Counted from the stretch's first letter, positions 24,359 to 32,187 are shown. The stretch: DNA of 42,288 nt from Candidatus Saccharimonadota bacterium (GCA_027492635.1 JAPUEH010000023.1:1-42288); one strand, 5' to 3'. Numbers and translations: made by a program. The notes: a model not told the origin generated them from the sequence alone.

Positions 24359-24607
24359 TTAAACCTTCTGCAATTGTTTTTTAATGAGAAATCCTGCAAT
24401 GAAAGAGCCGAGCGCAACTCCTGTAACCAAACCCCAAGGATTGGTGCCAAATGTACTGTCTATATACACTCCCAACAGCAGTAGCCCTATCGTCGGAACA
24501 AACATGCGCCATGTGGTGTCGCCCAAATCACTGAGCAATAAAATGACCGCTGATCGTTCTGGCGGCGTAGGCTTGTCATCACGAGGTTTTTCGGGTGATG
24601 TACTCAT
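24359..24607 (-). CDS. AtpI/AtpZ-like small membrane protein
   Basis: An 82-residue protein with a charged, Pro-rich N-terminus and two membrane helices (about 33-50 and 56-75) separated by Asp-Ser-Thr-Phe-Gly-Thr-Asn-Pro. This is the layout of the AtpI/AtpZ family that begins many ATP synthase operons and helps c-ring assembly or cation handling. It is the first gene of the operon; TATAAA on the minus strand ends 5 nt before the start codon. Confidence 0.8.
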   Translation of the reverse strand: MSTSPEKPRDDKPTPPERSAVILLLSDLGDTTWRMFVPTIGLLLLGVYIDSTFGTNPWGLVTGVALGSFIAGFLIKKQLQKV

Positions 24608-24612
24608 CTACG

Positions 24613-24667
24613 TTTATACTGTAGCAGAGAATTGACGATTCGCCAAGAGTAGAACGCTGCGTATAAT
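24613..24667. promoter_or_regulatory. Divergent -10 boxes between the atp operon and a small gene
   Basis: Minus strand TATAAA (24613-24618) serves the atp operon at 24607; plus strand TATAAT (24662-24667) ends 7 nt before the ATG at 24675. Both imply very short or absent leaders in a 67-nt intergenic gap. Confidence 0.5.
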
Positions 24668-24674
24668 AGAGAGT

Positions 24675-24869
24675 ATGCCCCGACGAAACAAAACACCTCA
24701 GCATACGCCTTTTGCTCCCGCACACACAGAAGCAAGCAAGCGTCGCTTTGCCACCAAACACCAAGCAGAACAGGCGGCAGCCGAGCGTATGCTACTCACG
24801 CCAGACCTAGAGCTCACCACCTACAAAGGACTCGACGGCGGGTGGTATCTCACAAGCAAGAAAAAATAG
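24675..24869 (+). CDS. Small basic conserved-looking protein
   Basis: A 64-residue basic protein. It opens with Arg/Lys-rich residues, has one helix rich in Ala, Glu and Lys (about 20-40) and ends Gly-Leu-Asp-Gly-Gly-Trp-Tyr-Leu-Thr-Ser-Lys. No known domain is recognised. A consensus -10 box sits just before the start, as in other single genes here, which supports it as real. A role in nucleic-acid or ribosome binding is possible from the charge but not shown. Confidence 0.65.
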   Translation: MPRRNKTPQHTPFAPAHTEASKRRFATKHQAEQAAAERMLLTPDLELTTYKGLDGGWYLTSKKK

Positions 24870-24886
24870 CCCCGAGGAAAGCAAAC

Positions 24887-24930
24887 AGCCTCGCCTGCCG
24901 CTACCTGGATGGTAGCGAGCAGACGAGGCT
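24887..24930 (-). terminator. Long GC-rich stem-loop ending the first PE-PPE gene
   Basis: The arms 24887-24905 and 24911-24930 pair almost fully (one mismatch, one bulge) around TGGAT, 16 nt after the stop. A clear T tract is lacking, so it may act in mRNA protection as well as termination. Confidence 0.6.
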
Positions 24931-24945
24931 ATAAGCGATATGAAG

Positions 24946-26346
24946 TTATTCCTGAGCCGTCGGCTCGGACGAAACCGACGAATCCGTCGCATCGGTTGCC
25001 GACGAATCGTCAGCATCCGATGTGTCTGGAGTTTCCGGAGTCACCTGGCCGGGCGACTCCGGATTCGACGAATCCACATCCGAGTCCGACACCGCAAGCG
25101 GGTCGTTCGTGACGACCGGACTAGGTTCGGGCTCAGGTTCCGTGACGTTGTTCTCCGAATCGGAGATCGCAGTCGTGTCGGGCGCAGGTTCCACCGGAGT
25201 TGCCGTCACAGGCACCTCCGGAAGCACCGTGGGCGTGGCTGCGGCCGGCTCTTGACCAGTAGCCACCTCGCTCGGCATCGTCACCGAGTACGAACTCGAC
25301 GAAACGGGCACAGTCGACAGACCGTGAATCGGCACCGCAGCATTGCCGGGTGTCGGCTCGGAGATCTTGTAGAACTTCTGCCACGCAGCGTCCCACTCAG
25401 CCAGATCGTCCGCTGTGTACTCGATGCCGAGCGAGTCGTACAGCGCAGCCGTCGCCAACGCGAACGGGTGCGCTGTCTTGAACACCGAGTACATCGTGGC
25501 ACCGTCATCACTCAGATACGTGGTCGACGGACCCAGCGAGGTGATGGTGCCATAGTGCTGTGGACCCCGACCGCTGTGAACGGTCAAGAATCCAGCCGCA
25601 TTGACGGCGAGCGACGAAATCGGCCGCAGCGGCTGCCACTGCCAATTCGCCACCGGATCACCCGTCAGGATGACGGAGGTGACCGCCGTGTCGCCAGTAG
25701 CGCCCGGATCACGAGCACCATCCGACTTGACGCCGATCACACCCAGGAGTTCGGGCAGAAGCGGCTGGCTAGCCACCCACTGCTTGACACCCCACGGACC
25801 ACGAGGATCCGACATGAGCACCACGAGCACGCCAGGAGGAATCACACCCTCCGCGTATGCCTCTTCCACGGCGTTGCCGAGCGCATCCGCACCCTGCGAG
25901 TAGCCGTTGAAGATCACCAGCACACCGGGCGGATTGTCGTTCAGTGCACGGAAGACGGCCAGGTTGCCCTGAACCGCCTTTTCCTTGGACTTGTCGTAGC
26001 TCGGTGCGAAGAAGGGCAGCAACGCACCCGACTTGCCCGAGATGATCGGACCAACCGACTCCGGATACTGCACCACATACGTGGTGCGCGTACCCGAGAG
26101 GCCGGCCGTACGGTCGAGCAACGACGTGTCGTCGGTACCCGGCGTGATGATCACGATCGCCGGCAGACCAGGATACCAATCCTGGGTGTTGTCGGGACGC
26201 GTGCCATCGGAGATGACACCCGAATCGATCAGACCCTGGATGTTCGGCGGCACGGCCGCCGATGCAGTCACTGGCACAGCCAGCAGGGCGGCAGTAGCCG
26301 CCATACCAGCGCCGAGGGTGGACATGGACGTGAGAGAGCGAGCCAC
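24946..26346 (-). CDS. Secreted PE-PPE-domain serine hydrolase
   Basis: A 466-residue secreted protein. A signal peptide (1-30, ending Ala-Ser-Ala-Ala) leads an alpha/beta-hydrolase domain of PE-PPE type (about 60-330): Ile-Thr-Pro-Gly-Thr-Asp-Asp, the nucleophile elbow Gly-Tyr-Ser150-Gln-Gly-Ala-Asp, and Leu-Thr-Gly-Asp-Pro-Val-Ala-Asn. A Ser/Thr/Pro/Glu/Asp-rich low-complexity tail (about 355-466) looks like a wall-spanning linker. The family is known from Mycobacteriales as esterases or hydrolases of cell-envelope lipids. A GTG start follows AAAGGAG with 6 nt spacing. Third-position GC is very high compared with the atp genes. By inference it was acquired from an actinobacterial host and acts on that host's envelope. 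Confidence 0.85.
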   Translation of the reverse strand: MARSLTSMSTLGAGMAATAALLAVPVTASAAVPPNIQGLIDSGVISDGTRPDNTQDWYPGLPAIVIITPGTDDTSLLDRTAGLSGTRTTYVVQYPESVGPIISGKSGALLPFFAPSYDKSKEKAVQGNLAVFRALNDNPPGVLVIFNGYSQGADALGNAVEEAYAEGVIPPGVLVVLMSDPRGPWGVKQWVASQPLLPELLGVIGVKSDGARDPGATGDTAVTSVILTGDPVANWQWQPLRPISSLAVNAAGFLTVHSGRGPQHYGTITSLGPSTTYLSDDGATMYSVFKTAHPFALATAALYDSLGIEYTADDLAEWDAAWQKFYKISEPTPGNAAVPIHGLSTVPVSSSSYSVTMPSEVATGQEPAAATPTVLPEVPVTATPVEPAPDTTAISDSENNVTEPEPEPSPVVTNDPLAVSDSDVDSSNPESPGQVTPETPDTSDADDSSATDATDSSVSSEPTAQE

Positions 26347-26479
26347 GAGTGGCTCCTTTCTTTGTGTTGTTAACTTCGAAGCTTCTGCCTAGGCGGGCTT
26401 GCCTGAGAGAAGAGTATCGCTATCCACTTAACCTTGCCATGCAGCAAATTAGGTAAGTGAACCGTGAGTGATTATAGCA
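26347..26479 (-). promoter_or_regulatory. Promoter and leader of the first PE-PPE gene
   Basis: Minus strand TGCTATAAT (26471-26479) is an extended -10 like those of the AT-richer genes. The leader to the GTG is about 120 nt and contains a CACTTA.../...TAAGTG hairpin with one bulge. An apparently foreign gene is thus driven by a local-style promoter. Confidence 0.5.
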
Positions 26480-26513
26480 CAAAATATATAAAAAATCAAC
26501 CACAAAAAGAAGA

Positions 26514-26550
26514 GCCCCCGACTCGCATGTCGTACATGCAAGTCGGGGGC
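26514..26550 (-). terminator. Terminator of the second PE-PPE gene
   Basis: A 17-bp stem with one mismatch (26514-26530 with 26534-26550) and a 3-nt loop; on the minus strand it is followed by CTCTTCTTTTTG. Confidence 0.82.
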
Positions 26551-26568
26551 AGAGACATAGTAGAATCT

Positions 26569-27528
26569 CTAGCTCGCGGCTGCCAATGGCGGCAGGACGG
26601 GCTTCTCCTCTTCGAGGGCGATCTCGACAACCTCGGGCAGTGCTTCGACCATAACAGGTCGAGTAGCTACTATCCAGTTGCGCCGAATCGCGACGATGCT
26701 GACTGACTTTTCGCCCGGTACGGTGACGGGTGCAAGCATCGCAAGCACCCGCATGAGCCCTTCGTCACATCGAACGCCCTTTGTCCGCAGAAACTGTCCG
26801 ACAGGATGGGCTGCATTCAAGACCACGTGGGTCGTCGAACTGTCAGCCGACTGCCGAACACTCCGCAGGCTGAGCGTTCCCACTCGTGACGCACTTTCGC
26901 GCCCAAGTCCAGCATGAGTCATGAAAAACCCAAAGATCGTGTTCAGTACGAACCCAATCGGATTTTTCCACCACACCTCAAACGCCGTCACAGGATCACC
27001 CACGATAGCAATTGAGGTCACGCGGATGTCACCCATCAGCTGTTCGTCAGCAGCACCATTGCGAGCAGCGCCACAAAATCGCTCCAGCAGCCACGCTACC
27101 AAGGGATGATGACGCCCCAGATGCGGCTTGAAACCGGTCGAACTACGGGGATGACCCCACACAATCAGCTCGATTTCTGCATCTGGCTTGATGCCGAGCT
27201 TACGCAGGCCAGCGACCGCCAGCCATGCTGCTTCGGCACCTTGCGAGTAGCCGACGATGACAACCTTGCCCGAGATACCTCGAACGGCCTCGGTCGTCGC
27301 GGCAATTGCCTTAGCGCACGACGTGTCATAGCGATCGGCTCGAAGGCCTCCGACGACCGGTCCGACAGTGGCAGGGTAGTCGATGACCACGAGCCTTGAA
27401 AACAGCTCAACAAACCACTTCAACCAGCAGAGGAGGTTTTTACCCCCTCTGTCATCTGTTCCCGGTACGACAACAAGTGTCGCACCCTGAGAGGCAAGCC
27501 CCTTAATGTACTCATTCGCATACTGCAT
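26569..27528 (-). CDS. PE-PPE-domain serine hydrolase, no signal peptide
   Basis: A 319-residue paralogue of the neighbouring hydrolase. It shows Val-Val-Pro-Gly-Thr-Asp-Asp near the N-terminus, Tyr-Pro-Ala-Thr-Val-Gly-Pro, the elbow Gly-Tyr-Ser95-Gln-Gly-Ala-Glu and Ile-Val-Gly-Asp-Pro-Val-Thr. It lacks both the signal peptide and the Ser/Thr-rich tail, so it is cytoplasmic or exported by another route; a middle hydrophobic stretch (Pro-Ile-Gly-Phe-Val-Leu-Asn-Thr-Ile-Phe-Gly-Phe) may touch membrane. ATG 27528 is preferred because GGAG is 9 nt upstream. Third-position GC is high. The pair may be a duplication after or before transfer. Confidence 0.82.
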   Translation of the reverse strand: MQYANEYIKGLASQGATLVVVPGTDDRGGKNLLCWLKWFVELFSRLVVIDYPATVGPVVGGLRADRYDTSCAKAIAATTEAVRGISGKVVIVGYSQGAEAAWLAVAGLRKLGIKPDAEIELIVWGHPRSSTGFKPHLGRHHPLVAWLLERFCGAARNGAADEQLMGDIRVTSIAIVGDPVTAFEVWWKNPIGFVLNTIFGFFMTHAGLGRESASRVGTLSLRSVRQSADSSTTHVVLNAAHPVGQFLRTKGVRCDEGLMRVLAMLAPVTVPGEKSVSIVAIRRNWIVATRPVMVEALPEVVEIALEEEKPVLPPLAAAS

Positions 27529-27613
27529 GCGAATCAACTCCTTGTTGTCGGTGGGAGAATGTATAAGATTCTACCAGTACTAAATTCACCTTGCAGCGGA
27601 TGCCACGAGGGAC

Positions 27614-27648
27614 TAATTTGACAGCCTCAGATACGAGGAGCCAAATTA
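27614..27648. other. Hairpin upstream of the second PE-PPE gene
   Basis: TAATTTG (27614-27620) pairs with CAAATTA (27642-27648), with an inner CCTC/GAGG helix. It lies in the 237-nt gap between divergent genes, which otherwise holds only AT-rich promoter-like sequence. Confidence 0.4.
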
Positions 27649-27765
27649 CCTTGGATTATATCACATATTCTTGTAAAAATCAATATATGGGTATTCCTAC
27701 TTGTCTTTGCCCTTGGACAAGAGTACTCTTAAGAGAATACTAGTAATTCTACGTGGAGGTGACCC

Positions 27766-28320
27766 GTGGACACTGTAAAATCAATTGAAGCGCAATTAGT
27801 AGATCTCAACAAAACTCTGCCGAAACTACCCGCAGGCCTGACAAAATGGCTCGCAGACTATGGCTGGCTCTTAGTACTCATCTCTGTCATCTTATCAATC
27901 ATGACGCTTGTCACGCTTGTGCCACTCCTGCTTCTTGCCTTTGGTGTCTCTACAGCCGTGGGTGTTGGCAATCTTTTTGCAGGTTATGGCTTCAACCCGG
28001 CAATCGCGCCTCTGGCATGGTTGAGTATATCTATCTCATTTGTCACCCTGCTGTTTGCGATTGTAGTAGAAGCTATGGCCATCACCCCACTCAAAAACAA
28101 GCAGCACCGCGGCTGGCAGCTCATTTTCATCGTCATGCTTGTCAGCACGGCACTAAGTATCGTAGCAAGTATCGTCACACTACAACCCGGCTCTCTCGTA
28201 ATCAACCTCGTGGTCTATGCGATAGGCTTCTATGTCTTATTTCAACTCCGCCCACATTTTATGCCACAAGCCACCACAAGCAAAAAAGCACCTGCCTATA
28301 AACCTGCGCAGAAAGAATAG
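27766..28320 (+). CDS. Four-helix integral membrane protein, unknown
   Basis: A 184-residue membrane protein with a short amphipathic N-terminus, four membrane helices (about 30-60, 75-100, 115-135 and 143-160) and a basic Lys/Pro-rich cytoplasmic tail. No catalytic motif is visible. The second loop has a Lys-Asn-Lys-Gln-His-Arg-Gly cytoplasmic turn. It resembles small uncharacterised CPR membrane proteins in style, but I cannot name a family. GTG is the start, with GGAGGTGA 3 nt upstream. It has its own terminator, shared with the convergent helicase gene. Confidence 0.75.
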   Translation: MDTVKSIEAQLVDLNKTLPKLPAGLTKWLADYGWLLVLISVILSIMTLVTLVPLLLLAFGVSTAVGVGNLFAGYGFNPAIAPLAWLSISISFVTLLFAIVVEAMAITPLKNKQHRGWQLIFIVMLVSTALSIVASIVTLQPGSLVINLVVYAIGFYVLFQLRPHFMPQATTSKKAPAYKPAQKE

Positions 28321-28323
28321 TCA

Positions 28324-28353
28324 AAAAACCTCCGCATCTACGCGGAGGTTTTT
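28324..28353. terminator. Bidirectional terminator between the membrane protein and the helicase
   Basis: A perfect 12-bp stem, A-run and T-run at the two ends, 6-nt loop. Confidence 0.88.
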
Positions 28354-28367
28354 GATATACGGCAGCA

Positions 28368-29594
28368 TTATTGCTGATCAATAAACGTATGTGCTCGTCC
28401 GCGTGCGCCGCCGCGGCCAGTACGGCCGATACGATGGACATAGTCGGAATAGGTCTGCGGCGTATCAAAATTGATCACGTGTGTCACGTTAGGAATATCG
28501 AGTCCGCGTGCCGCGACATCTGTCGCCACCATCACCTTGACCTTTTCATCCTTGAACTGCTTCAGTGCACGTTGGCGCTGCGACTGGTTTTTGTTGCCAT
28601 GAATCGCAACTGACGGGTGGCCAAGATTGCTCAAATGATCGCTGAGGCGCTGCACACCAAACTTAGTTTCGCCAAACACCAGCACTTTTTGGTATTCGTC
28701 CTGCGCGAGCAAGTCGGCGAGGAGCTCAACCTTGTGCGATTTGTCGCGAGCCTCGATGATATCTTGTTCGACATGATCGCTCGTTTCATTGGTGCGTACA
28801 GAAATCGTGATAGGATCGTTCAAAAAATCATGCACCAAAGCTTCGATATCCGGCGTGATAGTCGCCGAGAAAAACAATGTCTGGCGTTCACGCGGCATTT
28901 GCCCCACGATCGCACGGATATCTGGCAAAAAGCCCATATCGAGCATGCGGTCGGCTTCGTCAAGCACAAGCACACCCATATTTTTCATCTGGAGCTGGCG
29001 CTTTTCGATTAAATCTTTGAGACGACCAGGGGTACCGATGATAAAGTGCGGACGACGCTTGAGATCGCGTAACTGACGGTCGACATTGACGCCGCCGACA
29101 ATGAGGGCAGAGTAGAGCCCCATACCGCGAGCAAACGCACGAAACTCTTCGTCGATCTGCTGAGCCAGCTCACGCGTTGGCGCCACGATGAGCACGCTTG
29201 GGCGCAGCATGATGCCACTCATACGCTCGATAATTGGCAAGAGGAACGCGGCGGTTTTGCCGGTGCCAGTATTTGCCAGACCGATGACATCTTTGCCAGC
29301 AATAATCTCTGGGATGGCCTGATCTTGAATCGCGCTTGGACGCTCAAAGCCCTTGGCGCGTACATTGGCGCGCAGCTCGGCGCCAAAAGGAAAGTCGTCG
29401 AAGACGTGTTTTGGCTCGTACGGCTGCTCAGCTTCTTTGGCGACAGCTTTATTGACGAATTTTGACGGGTGAATATATTGCTTCTGCGGACCTTTTTTGC
29501 GTGCGCCGCCGCTGCGGCCACCGCTCGGGCGACCACGTCGAAAACTACTGGCGCTCCGCTGTGGGCGCCCTGAACCATGGGTTTTGTAAGCCAT
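28368..29594 (-). CDS. DEAD-box ATP-dependent RNA helicase
   Basis: A 408-residue DEAD-box helicase that unwinds short RNA duplexes in mRNA decay, ribosome assembly or cold adaptation. A basic Arg/Gly/Ser-rich head (1-45) precedes the core. Visible are the Q motif (Pro-Ser-Ala-Ile-Gln), Ala-Asn-Thr-Gly-Thr-Gly-Lys-Thr, Pro-Thr-Arg-Glu-Leu-Ala, Val-Leu-Asp-Glu-Ala-Asp, Ser-Ala-Thr and His-Arg-Ile-Gly-Arg-Thr-Gly-Arg. The protein ends about 15 residues after the last motif, so it has no C-terminal extension. ATG 29594 is chosen for its upstream GAGGT. The long leader (see promoter entry) suggests post-transcriptional control. Confidence 0.95.
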   Translation of the reverse strand: MAYKTHGSGRPQRSASSFRRGRPSGGRSGGARKKGPQKQYIHPSKFVNKAVAKEAEQPYEPKHVFDDFPFGAELRANVRAKGFERPSAIQDQAIPEIIAGKDVIGLANTGTGKTAAFLLPIIERMSGIMLRPSVLIVAPTRELAQQIDEEFRAFARGMGLYSALIVGGVNVDRQLRDLKRRPHFIIGTPGRLKDLIEKRQLQMKNMGVLVLDEADRMLDMGFLPDIRAIVGQMPRERQTLFFSATITPDIEALVHDFLNDPITISVRTNETSDHVEQDIIEARDKSHKVELLADLLAQDEYQKVLVFGETKFGVQRLSDHLSNLGHPSVAIHGNKNQSQRQRALKQFKDEKVKVMVATDVAARGLDIPNVTHVINFDTPQTYSDYVHRIGRTGRGGARGRAHTFIDQQ

Positions 29595-29871
29595 GTAAAA
29601 TACCTCTTTCTGAGGACGAACTATGCCTCTCGGCACAGGCTGACCGTTTCACCTGCGGCGCTCGCGCGTCGTATCTTTCATACGCCTTGCTCCACTCCTC
29701 GGCGAAAACAGCCAGCCTGTACTCGAGATACATAGCTGTCATAAATTATATATCTGTATTGCAGAGATAAGTACGAGAGAACATTCGGGTGAGAAAGCGC
29801 CTAGATGAAGCAAATAGCTGTTTGCGCATTCGTCTTAGAACAACCCTAGCATTACTAAATGCAATACTTTT
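29595..29871 (-). other. Long untranslated leader of the helicase gene
   Basis: About 270 nt separate the predicted transcription start from the start codon, with no convincing gene on either strand. It contains a GCATT/AATGC hairpin near its 5' end. Long leaders are usual for cold-shock DEAD-box and cspA-type genes, but I recognise no specific RNA family here. Confidence 0.4.
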
Positions 29872-29900
29872 AGTATAGCAAAGTAGACGTCGTTTGTCAA
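29872..29900 (-). promoter_or_regulatory. Consensus promoter of the helicase gene
   Basis: On the minus strand: TTGACA (29895-29900), 17 bp, TATACT (29872-29877) preceded by TGC, an extended -10. Confidence 0.75.
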
Positions 29901-29940
29901 TAGTGGTATAGTATACACCACACCGACCCATGGAGGAAGG

Positions 29941-30543
29941 ATGCACCCTGTAATACTGGCCACTCGGTCTATCAACAGCGCGACAGGAGTCCTCGGACTC
30001 CAGAAGGCAGCAATCGACATCCAACACCAGACCGTCCAGCTCACTGAAGAAGGGGAGAAGGTCTATCGCAGGATCAACACCATGGCGCCACGTGTCGTGG
30101 AGATGCGACGCTGCTATCCAGATCGTAACATTCGACGATCGAGCGACTGCGACCCAGACAGAAAAAACTGCCTTGCAAGACAATGTAGTTGTACATATGC
30201 GGACTTTCGCGATTTTGTCGCGCTGCGTCACACCTTGCAGTCACTCAACGCAAGATTCGATGCAATCGCTCGAGCATGCCGTGATTTGCGCCAACTCTAC
30301 GCACACGTCATAGAGCCCAAAACTGGGGCTCTGCTCGAACAAATCGACACATTGCGTTGGCTCGCTCAAATACTAGAGCTCACGGGAGACCTGTCGAGTA
30401 GCCAAGCGCTGCTAATGGATATGCCAGGGTATTTTTCTTACTCTGGTTCGCCATTGGTGCTGCGACTGACTTTTGGTCGTGAACCACAGGAAGAGGTGAC
30501 GCTTCGGCCGTTACCTCGCAGCAACCACACCCCAAGAAGGTGA
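29941..30543 (+). CDS. Hypothetical helical protein, possible internal frame disturbance
   Basis: A 200-residue protein, mostly helical, with no recognised domain. The first 55 residues and the part after about residue 90 look natural (Leu-rich amphipathic helices). The middle (about 57-88) is unusual, rich in Cys, Arg and Asp, while the +1 frame in the same stretch (about 30105-30205) reads as an ordinary beta/helix segment, Ile-Gln-Ile-Val-Thr-Phe-Asp-Asp. Two compensating indels, in nature or in assembly, would explain this. The start has GGAGG 5-6 nt upstream. The gene is GC-richer than its right neighbour and is followed by a GC-rich hairpin like other acquired-looking genes. No function can be given. 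Confidence 0.5.
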   Translation: MHPVILATRSINSATGVLGLQKAAIDIQHQTVQLTEEGEKVYRRINTMAPRVVEMRRCYPDRNIRRSSDCDPDRKNCLARQCSCTYADFRDFVALRHTLQSLNARFDAIARACRDLRQLYAHVIEPKTGALLEQIDTLRWLAQILELTGDLSSSQALLMDMPGYFSYSGSPLVLRLTFGREPQEEVTLRPLPRSNHTPRR

Positions 30544-30564
30544 AGAGTGGGTAACCATAACGCC

Positions 30565-30588
30565 GCCCGAGAGCGTTCAATCTCGGGC
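30565..30588 (+). other. GC-rich hairpin after the hypothetical gene
   Basis: GCCCGAGA (30565-30572) pairs with TCTCGGGC (30581-30588), 21 nt after the stop; no T tract. Confidence 0.55.
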
Positions 30589-30623
30589 ATTAACCTGGAA
30601 ATAATCGCACTGCTACGAAATAC

Positions 30624-30632
30624 TGATATACT
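30624..30632 (+). promoter_or_regulatory. Extended -10 promoter, leaderless start of a membrane protein
   Basis: TGATATACT ends 7 nt before the ATG at 30640. An ATG at 30634 is only 1 nt after the -10 and could not lie in the transcript. Confidence 0.6.
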
Positions 30633-30639
30633 TATGAGT

Positions 30640-30960
30640 ATGTTTAACTGGATCTTTGATCTTATTAGTGGGTTTGAAAATCTCATCTACAAATCCGACA
30701 GAAGCACGCAGCTTTTTATCGCTGTAATCGCCGCAGGCGTAGCGCTCTACAATGCATGGAGTATTTTTGGAATGTTCACCGATATCGACACAGGTTTCGC
30801 ATCCACGGATATTGTCTTGACCGGGGCTATCGCTATCACAGCGGGCTATATTGCTATTATTAGCGTGGTCGGCTTCTCGCAAAACAGCTACCGTCGTCAC
30901 CATGATGAAATCGTAGCACGTGAACGCGCGATACATGACAGGAAAAATGACAAGTTGTAG
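30640..30960 (+). CDS. Small membrane protein, unknown
   Basis: A 106-residue protein with an amphipathic head and two membrane helices (about 25-45 and 56-80), followed by a charged His/Arg/Lys tail on the likely cytoplasmic side. I know no family. ATG 30640 is chosen by promoter position; earlier in-frame starts lie upstream of the predicted transcription start. It ends in a bidirectional terminator. Confidence 0.65.
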   Translation: MFNWIFDLISGFENLIYKSDRSTQLFIAVIAAGVALYNAWSIFGMFTDIDTGFASTDIVLTGAIAITAGYIAIISVVGFSQNSYRRHHDEIVARERAIHDRKNDKL

Positions 30961-30989
30961 ACTGCTAAACTTCAGTACTTTAGATAAGT

Positions 30990-31023
30990 CAAAAATCACC
31001 CCGGATAGTCGGGGTGATTTTTG
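30990..31023. terminator. Bidirectional terminator before the RRM gene
   Basis: A perfect 13-bp stem with A5 and T5 runs and an 8-nt loop. Confidence 0.9.
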
Positions 31024-31043
31024 ATTAGTGCGTTACACCAAAA

Positions 31044-31397
31044 TTACCAGCTACGCTGACGGAACGAATTACCGCCACCGTTGCCACCGCGATCATCGCG
31101 ACGACCGCCGCCGTTTGAGCCGCCGAAATCACGGCGTGGGCGCTCTTCACGTGGGCGAGCTTCGCTCACGTTGATAGCACGACCATCAAGCTCTTTGCCG
31201 TCGAGTTCTGCTACAGCTTTTGCGTTGTCATCTTCGTTTACAAACGTAACGAAGCCAAAACCGCGGCTGCGACCAGTATCTCGATCAGTCATCACCTTGG
31301 CAGATTCAACTTCACCGATTTGTGAAAAAAACTCTGCGAGGCTTTCGTCGGTAGTAGCATACGCCAGGCTACCGATGAACAAATTTTTCTTGGACAT
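31044..31397 (-). CDS. RRM-domain RNA-binding protein with Gly/Arg tail
   Basis: A 117-residue single-RRM protein, like the small RNA-binding proteins of cyanobacteria. RNP2 is Leu-Phe-Ile-Gly-Ser-Leu and RNP1 is Arg-Gly-Phe-Gly-Phe-Val-Thr-Phe, with aromatic residues that stack on RNA. The tail (about 82-117) is rich in Gly, Arg and Asn, as in glycine-rich RNA chaperones. It may help mRNA handling in the cold together with the DEAD-box helicase nearby; the leader of about 115 nt supports post-transcriptional control. Confidence 0.93.
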   Translation of the reverse strand: MSKKNLFIGSLAYATTDESLAEFFSQIGEVESAKVMTDRDTGRSRGFGFVTFVNEDDNAKAVAELDGKELDGRAINVSEARPREERPRRDFGGSNGGGRRDDRGGNGGGNSFRQRSW

Positions 31398-31518
31398 GTA
31401 TATTGAATACCTTCATCTTATTTACTGTCAATTCGACCTGTTAGACGATTCTTGGCATTCTATGTCCTACAAAAGAGGAGAGAATAGAGAACACGTACTT
31501 TCTACTTTGACACTTTGC

Positions 31519-31547
31519 ATTATAAAAGAACGGACTAGGTTTCGCAA
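31519..31547 (-). promoter_or_regulatory. Promoter of the RRM gene
   Basis: On the minus strand: TTGCGA (31542-31547), 17 bp, TATAAT (31519-31524). The predicted leader is about 115 nt. Confidence 0.7.
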
Positions 31548-31548
31548 G

Positions 31549-32181
31549 CTATAGCTCGATAGTTTCACCATTTTTTATCCGAGTATAGACATCGGAATCA
31601 TCAAGCAGGTTAGAAACGACACGATCAACCAGCGATTTTCCTTTGGCCGACAGTATAGCATCATGCGTAGGAAATGCGTGTGCGGGTGCTGCTGCGCGGA
31701 GGAAATCTACCGTCTCGCTGATTTTGAGCCACGGTGCTGCCACTGGTACCGCAATATAGTTCATCTGGCGCGGCGGGGGAGTGAACGAATCGCCAGGATA
31801 ATACAGCTGATCGCGGTTGACAACGATACCCACATTGCCAACCGGCTCCAGCCCCGAGTGAATTGTCGCGTGCGCGCCACCAACAAACTCTATGTGGAAC
31901 GTACCAATATCCAGCTCATCACCAGCCTGCACGGCCGAGACAGCCATACCTGCGACCTGGGTCACTTCGCCGAGGCCATACACCGTCGCTTGCGGATTGG
32001 CGCCAATGATAGCGCGCAGCTTGCCTGGATCACAATGATCGGCATGCTGATGGGTGATAAGCACCGCAAGTACATTGTCGGGCACCTCAAAATCATCGCT
32101 AAAGTTACCCGGGTCGATGACGATAGCCTGCTTGTGTTGCTCGAGTACAAGGCAGGCGTGGGCGTATTTCGTGAGCTTCAT
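31549..32181 (-). CDS. Metallo-beta-lactamase-fold hydrolase (UlaG/UPF0173-like)
   Basis: A 210-residue MBL-fold protein. The metal motif Thr-His-Gln-His-Ala-Asp-His lies near residue 43, Gly-Gly-Ala-His follows near 95, Tyr-Tyr-Pro-Gly-Asp near 130 and Phe-Pro-Thr-His-Asp near 175, as in UlaG/UPF0173 enzymes (phosphodiesterase- or lactonase-like, substrate often unknown). Length fits this short group. ATG 32181 is chosen because a -10 box ends 6 nt upstream; the in-frame extension to 32232 would precede the transcription start. Confidence 0.88.
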   Translation of the reverse strand: MKLTKYAHACLVLEQHKQAIVIDPGNFSDDFEVPDNVLAVLITHQHADHCDPGKLRAIIGANPQATVYGLGEVTQVAGMAVSAVQAGDELDIGTFHIEFVGGAHATIHSGLEPVGNVGIVVNRDQLYYPGDSFTPPPRQMNYIAVPVAAPWLKISETVDFLRAAAPAHAFPTHDAILSAKGKSLVDRVVSNLLDDSDVYTRIKNGETIEL

Positions 32182-32187
32182 ATACTT

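Noticed and set aside
24940-26373. A long plus-strand frame of 477 codons, rich in Arg and His
   Set aside because: It is antisense to the secreted PE-PPE gene; its composition is a by-product of the GC-rich gene on the other strand.
29746-30231. Minus-strand frame of 161 codons upstream of the helicase
   Set aside because: It overlaps the helicase promoter and leader and is antisense to 29941-30543; odd composition.
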